From assembly GCF_028368855.1 (NCBI RefSeq), contig NZ_JAQNCY010000015.1, forward strand, positions 1-64,000: 64,000 nucleotides of DNA, in the 5' to 3' direction. Both the position numbers and the translations under genes were made by a program. The notes under the pieces were generated by a model that saw only the letters and a list, made by a program, of their open reading frames with translations, searched no databases and was not told the DNA's origin. Shown piece after piece: positions 26,111 through 35,332 of the stretch; the first letter of the stretch is position 1, and each line of letters opens with the position of its first letter. This DNA comes from Leisingera sp. SS27. Lineage in GTDB: Bacteria > Pseudomonadota > Alphaproteobacteria > Rhodobacterales > Rhodobacteraceae.

Positions 26111-27409
26111 ATGACACCGAAACAGACGCTGCTGCGCGGCCGGGTGCTTTCCTTCACCGCCGAACCGCAAGACCCCCAGGACACCAGCGCCTATGAGTTC
26201 ATCGAGGACGGCGCGCTGCTGGTCGCGGACGGCATGATCCTGGCCAAGGGCAGCTATGACGCGCTCGCTCCGCAGGCCGCAGGCGCCGAGGTGATCGACC
26301 ACCGCCCGCACATCCTGATGGCCGGCTTCATCGACACCCATCTGCATTTCCCGCAGGTGCAGGTGATCGCTTCCTGGGGCTCGCAGCTCTTGGAGTGGCT
26401 GAACAACTACACCTTCCCGGAGGAGGTCCGCTTTGCCGATGCCGGCCACAGTGCCGGGATGGCCGGGCATTTCTTTGACCTCTTGACCAGCCACGGCACC
26501 ACCACCGCCGTTGCCTATTGCTCGGTCCACAAAACCTCCGCCGAGGCCTATTTCACCGAGGCCGCCCGCCGCAACATGCGGATGATCGGCGGCAAGGTGC
26601 TGATGGACCGCAACGCGCCCGAGGGCCTGCTGGATACGCCGGTCAGCGGCTATGACGACACCAAGGAACTGATCGCGAAATACCACGGCAAGGGCCGCGG
26701 GCTTTATGCGATCACCCCGCGCTTTGCCATCACTTCCACCCCCGATCAGATGGAAATGGCCGGCGCGCTCGTGCAGGAGCACCCGGACTGCTACGTGCAG
26801 ACCCACCTGTCGGAAAACCAAGACGAGATCGCCTTTACTGCCGAGCTTTATCCGCAGGCGCGCGATTATCTGGACGTCTACCAGTCCTATGGGCTGTTGA
26901 CGGAAAAGATGCTGCTGGGCCACTCGATCCACCTGCAGCCGCGCGAGATTGACGCCCTGGCCGAAACCCAGGCCAAGCCGGTGTTCTGCCCGACCTCGAA
27001 CCTGTTCCTTGGCAGCGGATTGTTCGACGACGCAGGCCTGCGCAGCCGCGGCATCACCAATGCCATTGCCACCGACATCGGCGCGGGCACCAGCTATTCG
27101 ATGCTGCAGACCCTGAACGAGGGCTACAAGGTCCTGCAGCTGCAGAACCAGAAACTGCACCCCTTGCGCGCCTTCCACTGGATCACCCGCGGCAACGCCG
27201 TGGCCCTGGGGCTGGAGGACAAGATCGGCACGCTGGAAGCAGGCACCGAGGCCGACATCGTCGTGCTCGATTCCCGCGCCACCCACGCGATGGACCTGCG
27301 GATGCAGCGGGCGGAAACCCTGTCCGAAGAGCTGTTCATCCTGCAGACCCTGGGCGACGACCGCTCCATCGCGCAGACCTATGTGGCCGGCCAGCCGATG
27401 AAATCCTGA
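26111..27409 (+). CDS. guaD: Guanine deaminase
   Basis: Zinc amidohydrolase converting guanine to xanthine, the substrate of the upstream xanthine dehydrogenase. Metal site DTHLHFPQ (His77, His79), TVAYCSVH, the QTHLSEN histidine and the ATDIGAG aspartate near the end are all in place. 432 residues, the usual GuaD length. It is the last gene of the purine island before the insertion sequence. Confidence 0.93.
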   Translation: MTPKQTLLRGRVLSFTAEPQDPQDTSAYEFIEDGALLVADGMILAKGSYDALAPQAAGAEVIDHRPHILMAGFIDTHLHFPQVQVIASWGSQLLEWLNNYTFPEEVRFADAGHSAGMAGHFFDLLTSHGTTTAVAYCSVHKTSAEAYFTEAARRNMRMIGGKVLMDRNAPEGLLDTPVSGYDDTKELIAKYHGKGRGLYAITPRFAITSTPDQMEMAGALVQEHPDCYVQTHLSENQDEIAFTAELYPQARDYLDVYQSYGLLTEKMLLGHSIHLQPREIDALAETQAKPVFCPTSNLFLGSGLFDDAGLRSRGITNAIATDIGAGTSYSMLQTLNEGYKVLQLQNQKLHPLRAFHWITRGNAVALGLEDKIGTLEAGTEADIVVLDSRATHAMDLRMQRAETLSEELFILQTLGDDRSIAQTYVAGQPMKS

Positions 27410-27416
27410 CATCGCC

Positions 27417-27438
27417 GCCGCGGGCCAGCGCCCGCGGC
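27417..27438 (+). terminator. Terminator-like hairpin after guaD
   Basis: GCCGCGGGC and GCCCGCGGC pair perfectly around CAGC, followed by a pyrimidine-rich run ending TTTT. Confidence 0.6.
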
Positions 27439-27567
27439 ACTTCCCCCTTTTCTTACCATAATCATGATTACAAACTTTTTGCGTGTGTGGCCGCAAAGTT
27501 AAAATGTCACCCAAGAGCAATTCAGGAATGTCACTCTGTCCTCAAAAATCATTGAGGGTGAGCAGAC

Positions 27568-28980
27568 ATGGGATGGGTGGTTATGAGCGAGCGCGAGTTG
27601 AACCGCGTGGAGGTGCTGGCGCAAGTCGATGATGGTCAGTTGAGCGTTGATAATGCGGCGAACATGTTGAACTTAACACCGCGGCAGGTTTTCCGACTGT
27701 TGAAGCGGTATCGTCAGGATGGCGCATCCGCGATCCGGCACAAAGCGCGTGACAAACCTCCGAACAATCGCATCCATCATGCCAAGCGTGATTATGCGCT
27801 GAGCTTGATCAAGGAGAGTTTTGCCGACTTCGGGCCAACCTTGGCAACGGAGATGCTGGCTGAGCATCATGGCTTCAAAGTCTCCCGCGAGACGGTGCGC
27901 AAATGGATGCAGGAAGACGGCATTTGGTTGTCACGCAAGCAACGCCGGACATTTCATCAGCCGCGCTTGCGCCGGGAATGCTATGGCGAGCTGATCCAGA
28001 TTGACGGCTCAGACCACCGATGGTTCGAGGATCGCGGCGACCCCTGCACCTTACTCATCTTCATCGATGATGCGACCAGCACGCTGATGGAACTGCGGTT
28101 CGTCAAATCCGAGAGCACATTCAGCTACTTTGAGGCGTTGGAAAGCTATCTGCTGAAGCATGGCCGCCCGGTAGCGTTCTACAGCGACAAGCACACCGTC
28201 TTCCGCGTTCCAAAACCAAACGAACACATGACAGGCATGACCCAATTCGGACGCGCCCTGGCCGAGCTGAACATCGAGATCATTTGCGCCAATTCTTCCC
28301 AAGCCAAAGGCCGCGTGGAACGCGCGAACCGCACACTGCAAGACCGTCTGGTCAAAGAACTGCGCATCGCGGGCATCTCCAACATGGATGACGGGAATGC
28401 CTTCCTTGCGGGCTTCATCGAACGCTACAACACCAAGTTTGCAAAGGCTCCGGCCAAACCAGACAACCTGCACCGAGCCTTGAACATCGAACCTGATCGC
28501 CTCGCCGAAGTCTTCTGCCTGCGCGACAGACGCTATGTCACAAAGGATTTGACTCTGAAGTACGACCGCAAGCGCATCCGGTTGGAGGTCAACGACCTGT
28601 CGCGCGGCTTGGTTGGCAAATACGTGGAAGTGTACGAGATGCTAGACGGACGCATCCAGGTGCGCGCAAAAGGCGTCGCCCTGCCCTGCAGCATTTTCGA
28701 TCCGCACCAACAGCGCGTCACACACGCGGCCATCACGGAAAACAAGCATCTCAGCGCCGTCCTCGCCCACATCAAAGAGGAACAAGAGAAGGCCGTGCCG
28801 CCGCCCAAGGTCAAACCTGTCAGTGCCAAGAATGGATACAAAAACACCGGACGCCGCCCGCCGGGACGACCGTCAAAGATGGAAGCCTACTATGAACGGC
28901 GAAGGGCGGAACGGGCGGCAGAAGCGAAGGCAGCGGAGACTACTTCTGGAACGTCCAAAGCTCTTCATCCGCTTGAATAG
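27568..28980 (+). CDS. ISNCY-family DDE transposase
   Basis: 470 residues. N-terminal helix-turn-helix segments (AANMLNLTPRQVFRLLKRYRQ, then SRETVRKWMQEDG). The integrase-like core has candidate catalytic residues in IQIDGSDHRWFED, FYSDKHTVF and KGRVERANRTLQDRL (D-D-E). A basic C-terminal part (KNTGRRPPGRPSKM) ends the protein. The reading frame is intact. A later ATG (MSERELNR) is also possible as start. Confidence 0.88.
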   Translation: MGWVVMSERELNRVEVLAQVDDGQLSVDNAANMLNLTPRQVFRLLKRYRQDGASAIRHKARDKPPNNRIHHAKRDYALSLIKESFADFGPTLATEMLAEHHGFKVSRETVRKWMQEDGIWLSRKQRRTFHQPRLRRECYGELIQIDGSDHRWFEDRGDPCTLLIFIDDATSTLMELRFVKSESTFSYFEALESYLLKHGRPVAFYSDKHTVFRVPKPNEHMTGMTQFGRALAELNIEIICANSSQAKGRVERANRTLQDRLVKELRIAGISNMDDGNAFLAGFIERYNTKFAKAPAKPDNLHRALNIEPDRLAEVFCLRDRRYVTKDLTLKYDRKRIRLEVNDLSRGLVGKYVEVYEMLDGRIQVRAKGVALPCSIFDPHQQRVTHAAITENKHLSAVLAHIKEEQEKAVPPPKVKPVSAKNGYKNTGRRPPGRPSKMEAYYERRRAERAAEAKAAETTSGTSKALHPLE

Positions 28981-29281
28981 CCGCGACAACTTCCTTGGCG
29001 CGAGCCGTAGCTCCTCTCGCAGGCCCTAAGCCCATATAATTCGCCTCGATATCCACGAGGTAATTGACTTCTTCTTCTTCTGTTGCACCCCGTCGGAGCT
29101 GCCCTGCCGCTTGAAGGAGATAGCTGTCATATTCGTCGGCGAACGGCTGGCAGTCTTCATCATCCCACTTCTGTCCATCAGCCAAAAGCCCGATTGGGTC
29201 CCACTTCGACCAACCAATATCCCGCAGACGAGAAAGCTTAATTTTCGGCGGTGGTGTCAGTGGCGGATCAAGCAGCGGCAT
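28940..29281 (-). CDS. Uncharacterised passenger protein in the insertion sequence
   Basis: 113 residues, transcribed against the transposase and overlapping its 3' end by 41 bases. Acidic and Trp-containing, with IGWSKWDPIGLLADGQKW, a DEYDSYLLQAAGQLRRG segment and EEEVNYLVDIEANYMGLG, the sort of small soluble protein seen in alphaproteobacteria without known role. The composition and continuous frame look real, and it lies inside the inferred right end of the element. No function is proposed. Confidence 0.6.
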   Translation of the reverse strand: MPLLDPPLTPPPKIKLSRLRDIGWSKWDPIGLLADGQKWDDEDCQPFADEYDSYLLQAAGQLRRGATEEEEVNYLVDIEANYMGLGPARGATARAKEVVAAIQADEELWTFQK

Positions 29282-29530
29282 CTCAAATCACTCAAAGGTA
29301 TCTGGTTCGATTGCAGACTACCTGATCCCGCAAGGCTTTTCAGCCCTGCGATATTTGAGGTCTCCGGGCTGCTAAGCCTTGCTCCCGTCGCGCTCTATGG
29401 TGACATTTCTACATGGTTGCAACATGCGTGCCGATTTCGCGCACGTGCTGCAAAGGCGGCAACAAGCCGCCCAGGAATAATTGACAAAATTAGTAAATTA
29501 TAATACCCGCCGCGCTCGAAGGAGTTGCGG

Positions 29531-32068
29531 ATGTTTTACGACCTGGCTGAATTGCGCGCATTTGGCGCCCGTCCCTGTCTGATTACGGCGGATGGAACCC
29601 AGCTGACCTATGCCGCTTTGGCGGATGCTGCCGAACAGTTTACCCGCCAATTGCCGCAAAACCGGCGGCTGATTGCGGTTGAGGCCGCGGGCGCTCCCGA
29701 GGCCATCACCGCCTGTCTCGGCGCCCTGGCCGCAGGCCATGCCGTCATGCCGCTGCCCGCCGGGGATGAGGCCACCGCCGAAAGCCTGACAGACCGTTTC
29801 CGCCCCGCTGCCAGCTTCCGCTGCATCGGCGGCTCTTGGCAGCTTCTGACCCATGCGCATGAACCGGCGGATATCCACCCGGACCTTGCCCTGCTGCTGC
29901 AAACCTCCGGCAGCACCGGCCACGGGCGCGGTGTGCGCCTGTCCGCCAATGCTCTGGACAGCAACGCCCGCGCCATTGCGCAATATCTGGAGATCCAGCC
30001 CCAGGACCGCGCCGCGCTGATCCTGCCGCTGCATTATTCCTACGGCCTGTCGGTGCTGCACTCGCATCTGGCAGCCGGCGCCAGCCTCTGGCTTGCGCCC
30101 GGCTCAGTGCTGGAACCCGGTTTCGCCGCAGCGCTGGCGGCCTCCGGCGCCACCAGCCTGGCCGGCGTGCCGCATCACTTCCGGCTGCTGGAGAGCGCAG
30201 GCCTGTCCCAGGCGCTGCCGGAGACCATCAAGACCCTGACTGTAGCCGGCGGTGCGATGGAGGCGGAGCAGGTCCGCAGCTGGGCCGCGCGGATGCAGGC
30301 CCGGGCGGGCCGGTTCTTCGTCATGTACGGCCAGACCGAGGCGACAGCACGGATCAGCTATCTGCCGCATGATCAGGCTTTGGACCACCCCGGCGCCGCA
30401 GGCCGCGCCATCCCCGGCGGCCAACTGCTGCTGCGTGATGCGGGCGGCAAGGACATCACCACGCCTGAAGGCGAGGGTGAGCTGGTCTACAAAGGCCCGA
30501 ACGTGATGATGGGCTATGCCGAGGGCAGCGCCGATCTGGCCAAGGGTGCAGAGCTCAGCGAACTGGCTACCGGCGACCTGGCCCGGCGTGATGCCGATGG
30601 GCTGTACCATATCACCGGGCGGCTGTCGCGGATGTCCAAGATCGCGGGCCTGCGCATCGGACATGACGCCATCGAACGCGCACTGGCTGCCCAGGGGCAT
30701 GAGGCCGCGGTCTGGGGTGATGACACCCGCATCTCCATCGCCATCTGCGGGCCAGAGGACGGCATCGCCGCGCTGGCTGCCAGGCTTACCGGCGTCGGCC
30801 AGCAGCATTTCACCGTGCTGCCGCGCAAATCCCTGCCCCGCCGCGCCAATGGCAAGATCGACTATCCGGCGCTCAAGGCGCAATCCGCCAAACCCGCGCG
30901 CACCAAGAACGTGCTGGCCGCCTATCAGGCCGCCTTTGCGCCGCAGACCGTGGGCCGCAACGACAGTTTTGCCTCGCTCGGCGGCGACTCGCTGCGCCAT
31001 GTGGAGCTGTCGCTGGCGCTGGACGACGCTCTGGGCGGCGCCCCGGCCGGCTGGGAAACCATGCCCATCAAGGCGCTGGAGACCACCGCCCCGGCCCGCG
31101 GCAGCAGCCTGCCGTTTGAGCTGGTCGCGCGGGTGGTTGCAATCCTCGCCGTGGTCATCGCCCATCAGACCCATTGGCCCACTTACGGCGGCGCCGCCGC
31201 AATGGTGATCCTGATGGGGATGAGCGTTGCCGGCTACCGCTGGGACGCGCTGAGCACCGGTGACATGCGCAGCTTCTTCAAACCCGTCGCCGCGGTGCTG
31301 ATCCCCTATTACTTAGTGCTGGCCGGCTATGCCGTCGCGTGGGAACAGGTGCCCTGGGTCTCTGTCTTCCTGGCCGGGAATTTTGCCCTGACCACGCCGG
31401 AAACCCATCTGATGCTGCCCTATCTCTACTGGTTCGTGGAGGCCTATTGGCAGATCACCCTGCTGATCGCCCTGCCCTTTGCCTTGCCGCCAGTGCGGCG
31501 CTGGCTGGCACACCAGGGCGCCTACCGCACCGGGCTTTGCCTGCTGGGGTTTGCCGTGGCTATCCGCCTGATTGCGCCGGAGGTCTGGAACATCGGCGGC
31601 CGGGCGCAGTTCACGGTGCCTTGGGTTCTCTATCTCTTTGCCATCGGCTGGTGCATCACTGCCGCCCGCGGGTTGCACCAGCAGCTGGTGCTGCTGGGTG
31701 CCGCCTGCGTGATCATGCCCGCAGCCGCCTATCTCGGCGGCAACTGGTACGGCGGCTGGATCAAGTATATGTGGCTCTTGGCGCTGATCGCCGGGCTGAT
31801 CTTTGTCCAGCGGATGCCGCTGCCGCGCCCGGTTTCCCGCGCCGTCATGCGGCTGGCACAGGCCGCCTTCCCGATCTACCTGCTGCACCGGCTGGTGCCG
31901 GAAATCCTGATGCCGATGATCGGGCTGGAAGGCCGCACTGCGCTGGTCAACACGCTCGGCATCCTGGGCGGCATTGCCCTGGGGCTGGCGGTGGCTTCAC
32001 TTCAGCGCCAGCTGGTGCGGACCTGGGTCAACGCCCGCGCCCGCCAGCCGGCCCTTGCGGAGGCCTAG
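29531..32068 (+). CDS. Adenylation - carrier - membrane acyltransferase fusion
   Basis: 845 residues in three parts. (1) About 1-455 is an ANL-type adenylating domain: LLLQTSGSTGHGRG, MYGQTEATARIS, ATGDLARRDADGLYHITGR and the catalytic lysine loop RRANGKIDYP. (2) About 460-530 is a carrier domain with the phosphopantetheine Ser487 in FASLGGDSLRH. (3) From about 540 are ten or so hydrophobic spans resembling acyltransferase-3 proteins, with QAAFPIYLLHRLVPE near the end. It could activate an acyl or amino acid, hold it as a thioester and transfer it at the membrane. Substrate and acceptor are unknown. ATG 29531 follows AAGGAG. Confidence 0.75.
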   Translation: MFYDLAELRAFGARPCLITADGTQLTYAALADAAEQFTRQLPQNRRLIAVEAAGAPEAITACLGALAAGHAVMPLPAGDEATAESLTDRFRPAASFRCIGGSWQLLTHAHEPADIHPDLALLLQTSGSTGHGRGVRLSANALDSNARAIAQYLEIQPQDRAALILPLHYSYGLSVLHSHLAAGASLWLAPGSVLEPGFAAALAASGATSLAGVPHHFRLLESAGLSQALPETIKTLTVAGGAMEAEQVRSWAARMQARAGRFFVMYGQTEATARISYLPHDQALDHPGAAGRAIPGGQLLLRDAGGKDITTPEGEGELVYKGPNVMMGYAEGSADLAKGAELSELATGDLARRDADGLYHITGRLSRMSKIAGLRIGHDAIERALAAQGHEAAVWGDDTRISIAICGPEDGIAALAARLTGVGQQHFTVLPRKSLPRRANGKIDYPALKAQSAKPARTKNVLAAYQAAFAPQTVGRNDSFASLGGDSLRHVELSLALDDALGGAPAGWETMPIKALETTAPARGSSLPFELVARVVAILAVVIAHQTHWPTYGGAAAMVILMGMSVAGYRWDALSTGDMRSFFKPVAAVLIPYYLVLAGYAVAWEQVPWVSVFLAGNFALTTPETHLMLPYLYWFVEAYWQITLLIALPFALPPVRRWLAHQGAYRTGLCLLGFAVAIRLIAPEVWNIGGRAQFTVPWVLYLFAIGWCITAARGLHQQLVLLGAACVIMPAAAYLGGNWYGGWIKYMWLLALIAGLIFVQRMPLPRPVSRAVMRLAQAAFPIYLLHRLVPEILMPMIGLEGRTALVNTLGILGGIALGLAVASLQRQLVRTWVNARARQPALAEA

Positions 32069-33273
32069 ACGAGCGCCGCCACCGCATTGCCAATCCGGCT
32101 CAGCGCCTCGCGCAGCTCCGCCTCGGACGTCGCATAGGAAATCCGGAAATAGGGTGAAATGCCAAAGGCGCGGCCCGGCACCACCGCCACATGGTGCTGC
32201 TCCAGCAGGTAGGCGCAGAAATCCGCGTCCGTCTCCAGCACTGCGCCCTCAGGAGTGCGCTTGCCCAGAACGCCAGCACAATTGGCGAATGTGTAGAACG
32301 CCCCTTCCGGCACCGGGCAGCTGATGCCCTCCATGGCGTTCAAGGCCTCCACCACCAGATCGCGCCGCGCCTGGAAACTGGCCCGCCGCTCTGCCAGCAC
32401 CTCCTGCGGGCCGTTCAGCGCCGCCACTGCCGCCGCCTGCGACACCGAGGAGGGATGCGAGGTCGATTGCGACTGCACCACCTTCATTGCATCAATCAGC
32501 GCCTTCGGCCCGCCCGCATAACCCAGCCGCCAGCCGGTCATCGCATAGGCCTTGGAGACGCCGTTCACCGTCAGCACCCGGTCCTTCAGCCGCGGCTCCA
32601 CCTGCGCGGGGGTGGCAAATTCAAACCCGCCATAGGTGATGTGCTCATACATGTCGTCCGCCATCAGCCAGACATCCGGATGCCGCAGCAGCACCTCCAG
32701 CAGCGGTTTGTAATCCTCCGCGCTGTAGCCTGCACCCGCCGGGTTCGACGGCGAATTCAGCAGCAGCCAGCGGGTGCGCGGCGTGATCGCCGCCTCCAGC
32801 TTCTCCGCCGTCAGCCGGAAACCTGTGCCGTCCCCGCAAGGCACCAGCACCGGCGCGCCGCCTGCAATGCGGATGATATCGGAATAGGACGTCCAGTACG
32901 GCGTCGGCACGATCACCTCATCGCCGGGGTTGAGGCTGGCCATGAAGGCATCGAACAGGATTTCCTTGGCGCCGGTGCCCGCGATGATCTCGTCCAGCGC
33001 ATAGTCCAGACCGTTGTCGCGCCTGAACTTCGCCTGGATTGCCTGCCGCAGCGCCAGCGTGCCGCCAAGCGGGGTGTATTTGGTCTCCCCCGCCTGCATC
33101 GCGGCAGCGGCGGCCTCTTTAACGTGGTCCGGCGTGTCGAAATCCGGCTCCCCGGCGCCAAGGATGATCACCGGCGCGCCCTGGCGCTTCATCTCTGCCG
33201 CCTTGGCGCCGATGGTCAGGATTTCAGATACTTCGATCGGGTCAAGACGGGTGGCGCGGCGGAACTGGGCCAT
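32065..33273 (-). CDS. aspC: Aspartate-type class I aminotransferase
   Basis: PLP-dependent fold-type I aminotransferase, 402 residues. NSPSNPAG, the PLP lysine in VNGVSKAYAMTGWRLGYAG and the C-terminal FRISYATS with the carboxylate-binding Arg define it. Closest by eye to bacterial class I-beta aspartate aminotransferases; exact amino acid not certain. ATG 33273 (MAQFRR) is chosen over an upstream in-frame start. It converges on and overlaps the fusion gene by four bases. Confidence 0.82.
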   Translation of the reverse strand: MAQFRRATRLDPIEVSEILTIGAKAAEMKRQGAPVIILGAGEPDFDTPDHVKEAAAAAMQAGETKYTPLGGTLALRQAIQAKFRRDNGLDYALDEIIAGTGAKEILFDAFMASLNPGDEVIVPTPYWTSYSDIIRIAGGAPVLVPCGDGTGFRLTAEKLEAAITPRTRWLLLNSPSNPAGAGYSAEDYKPLLEVLLRHPDVWLMADDMYEHITYGGFEFATPAQVEPRLKDRVLTVNGVSKAYAMTGWRLGYAGGPKALIDAMKVVQSQSTSHPSSVSQAAAVAALNGPQEVLAERRASFQARRDLVVEALNAMEGISCPVPEGAFYTFANCAGVLGKRTPEGAVLETDADFCAYLLEQHHVAVVPGRAFGISPYFRISYATSEAELREALSRIGNAVAALV

Positions 33274-33399
33274 GGCAAAGGCTCCCTGCTGACTGGGTCG
33301 CATTCAGAGTGAAGCATCCAATCAGCTAGGAAAACCAGCCGGTTTCGACGGCATCCATTCCTGTTCGTCATGCCCGGCCTATCGGCCAGGTGAAACATC

Positions 33400-34287
33400 T
33401 CACTCTGGTCTGCTCCGCAACTGCTTGCGCATCCAGGCTTCCAGCTTCTGCACCGCCTCCGGCACCACCCCGTGCGGGCGTACCAGATAATAGCGCTTGC
33501 GCGACTCCAGCGCAGGCCCCGGTATCCGCATCAGATCACCGCCCGCGATCTCCCGCGCCACCATGTCATATGGCACAATCGCCGCCCCCAGCCCCGCCGT
33601 GGCGGCAGCGATCACCATCGAGTGCTGGTCGAAATAGCGGCCGTCCTGCCGCGCCCCCCCCGCCAGCCCTGCGCGCTCGAACCACTCCGCCCAGGAGCCC
33701 GCGCGGCTTTCCAGATGCAGCAGCGGCGCCTGCCCCCAATTGCCCGCCTGCTCCAGCTGATGCACGGCAAAGAAGCCGGGCGCGCAGACCGGCACCATCT
33801 CCTCGCCGAACAGCGGCGCCATATGGGTGCCAGGCCAGTTGTCCAGCCCGTAATGCACCGCCAGGTCAAAGTTCTCGCGGGCAAAGTCAAACGGCTCCAA
33901 GCGGGTGGAGAAGCTCAGCTCCACCTCCGGGTGGCGTGCAAAAAAATCCGGCAGCCGCGGGATCAGCCAGAGGTTGGCGAATGCCGGCAGCACCGCAATG
34001 CGCAGGGCCGACCGCCCGGCCCCGGCGGCGGCTGCCTTTTGCAGTGTCGCGCGCAAGCCCGCCAGATCCAGCTCCAGGTCGCTGGCCAGCCCCTGCCCGG
34101 CCGGCGTCAGCACCACGCCGCGGCCCGCCCGCTGGAACAGGTCGAAGCCCAGGTCGCCTTCCAGCTCCTTCACCTTCTTGCTGACGGCGCTCTGGGTCAG
34201 ACCCAGCTCCTCCCCCGCAGCGGTAAAACTCTGGTGTCGCGCAGCACTTTCGAAACAGCGCAGATGGGTCAGGCTTGGCAGCCGCAT
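33400..34287 (-). CDS. LysR-family regulator, GcvA-like (downstream copy)
   Basis: 295 residues: N-terminal HTH (SFTAAGEELGLTQSAVSKKVKELEGDLG) and effector domain. GcvA-like features include LTHLRCFESAARHQSF and the LAVHYGLDNWPG pocket segment. It starts one base before the next LysR gene ends, so the two are cotranscribed. Target unknown; the divergent dehydrogenase/oxidase pair is the nearest candidate. Confidence 0.85.
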   Translation of the reverse strand: MRLPSLTHLRCFESAARHQSFTAAGEELGLTQSAVSKKVKELEGDLGFDLFQRAGRGVVLTPAGQGLASDLELDLAGLRATLQKAAAAGAGRSALRIAVLPAFANLWLIPRLPDFFARHPEVELSFSTRLEPFDFARENFDLAVHYGLDNWPGTHMAPLFGEEMVPVCAPGFFAVHQLEQAGNWGQAPLLHLESRAGSWAEWFERAGLAGGARQDGRYFDQHSMVIAAATAGLGAAIVPYDMVAREIAGGDLMRIPGPALESRKRYYLVRPHGVVPEAVQKLEAWMRKQLRSRPE

Positions 34288-34288
34288 G

Positions 34289-35194
34289 TCACTTCTCCTC
34301 CAGCTGCGAAACCAGCCACTCGCGGAACTTGATCAGCGGATAGTCCTCCGCCTGATCCGCGGGCCAGACCAGGAAATACTCGCCCAGGCTCACCGCAGCC
34401 CCCTCCATCGCCAGCGCCAGCCGGCCCTGCGCAATCTCGTTCTCGGCCAGGAAATCCGGCAGCAAGGCCACCCCCAGCCCATGCACCGCCCCCTGCGTCA
34501 TCGCCGACGATTGGTCAAACAGCATCCCCCGCAGTTTGGCAGCCGGCACATCGTGCAAGTGAAACCACTGCTCCCAGCAGTCCGGGTGCGTCTCCAGATG
34601 CAGCAGCGGATAGTCCAGCAGCTCCGCCGGGCTGGCAACCGGCGCATCCATCAGCCCCGGCGCACAAACCGGCAGCACGTGTTTCGGCATCAGCGGCAGG
34701 TACTCCACCCCCGGCCAATCCCGCGTGCCATAGTGGATCGCTGCCTGCGCGGTGCCCGCGTCAAAGCTGAACGGCAGGTTATGCGTATGCAGGTTCACCG
34801 TGATGCCGGGATGCGACGCGGCAAACCCCTTCAGCCGCGGCGCCAGCCAATGCAGGCCAAAGGACGGCAGGATCGACAGGGTGAAACTGCCGCCGTCCGG
34901 GTTTGCGCGCAACTTGACCGAGGCCTGCGCCAGCCGCGTCAGGATTGCGCGCGCCTCCTTGGCAAAGCCGGTGCCCGCCGGCGTCAGCTGCATCCGCATC
35001 TGGTCCCGGGCAATCAGATCCACGCCCATCTGCTCCTCCAGCTGCTTCAGCTGGCGGCTGATGGCGCTTTGCGTCAACGACAGGTCCGCCGCCGCAGCTG
35101 AAGCGCTGCCCAGCCGGTCCACGGCCTCCAGCGCCAAGAGCGACGGGATCGAGGGCAGAAAGCGGCGCGGGGCAATCATATGATCTTTGCTCAT
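34289..35194 (-). CDS. LysR-family regulator, GcvA-like (upstream copy)
   Basis: About 301 residues from ATG 35194 (MSKDHM); ATG 35179 and an upstream in-frame start are alternatives, and none has a strong ribosome site. HTH at SASAAAADLSLTQSAISRQLKQLEEQMG. The effector domain shares an AIHYGTRDWPG segment with its neighbour, so the pair probably arose by duplication. It is divergent from the aldehyde dehydrogenase gene, which it likely controls. Confidence 0.83.
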   Translation of the reverse strand: MSKDHMIAPRRFLPSIPSLLALEAVDRLGSASAAAADLSLTQSAISRQLKQLEEQMGVDLIARDQMRMQLTPAGTGFAKEARAILTRLAQASVKLRANPDGGSFTLSILPSFGLHWLAPRLKGFAASHPGITVNLHTHNLPFSFDAGTAQAAIHYGTRDWPGVEYLPLMPKHVLPVCAPGLMDAPVASPAELLDYPLLHLETHPDCWEQWFHLHDVPAAKLRGMLFDQSSAMTQGAVHGLGVALLPDFLAENEIAQGRLALAMEGAAVSLGEYFLVWPADQAEDYPLIKFREWLVSQLEEK

Positions 35195-35332
35195 ATCTTC
35201 AGGATTTAGTTTCAATAGCAATCCGCGCCGGAGGGTGCAATTTCTATATCAGACCGACGCCCGGCGGGACATCCGCGCAAAGCAAGCTAAAGTTTTGCTC
35301 ATGCCCTGCCCTCGCATCATAAGGATTCCGAC

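Larger units (their letters stand above)
27500..29408. mobile_element. Insertion sequence of the ISNCY/IS1202 type
   Basis: One DDE transposase is flanked by imperfect inverted ends. The left end has AAATGTCACC (27502-27511) with AGAGC and GGA beyond; the right end, at about 29399-29408, is its complement and shares the AGAGC and GGA positions. A further AATGTCAC lies inside the left end at 27527-27534. The element would be about 1.9 kb, longer than its transposase needs. No matching direct repeat was found at the outer borders, so the edges are approximate. Its lower GC than the flanks supports recent arrival. Confidence 0.65.

Noticed and set aside
24268-26184. 638-residue minus-strand frame rich in His, Asp and Arg
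   Set aside because: Antisense shadow of the AzgA-like permease.
29481-29504. TTGACA and TATAAT upstream of the adenylation fusion gene
   Set aside because: The spacer is only 12 bases, too short for a sigma-70 promoter, though part of it may still be used.
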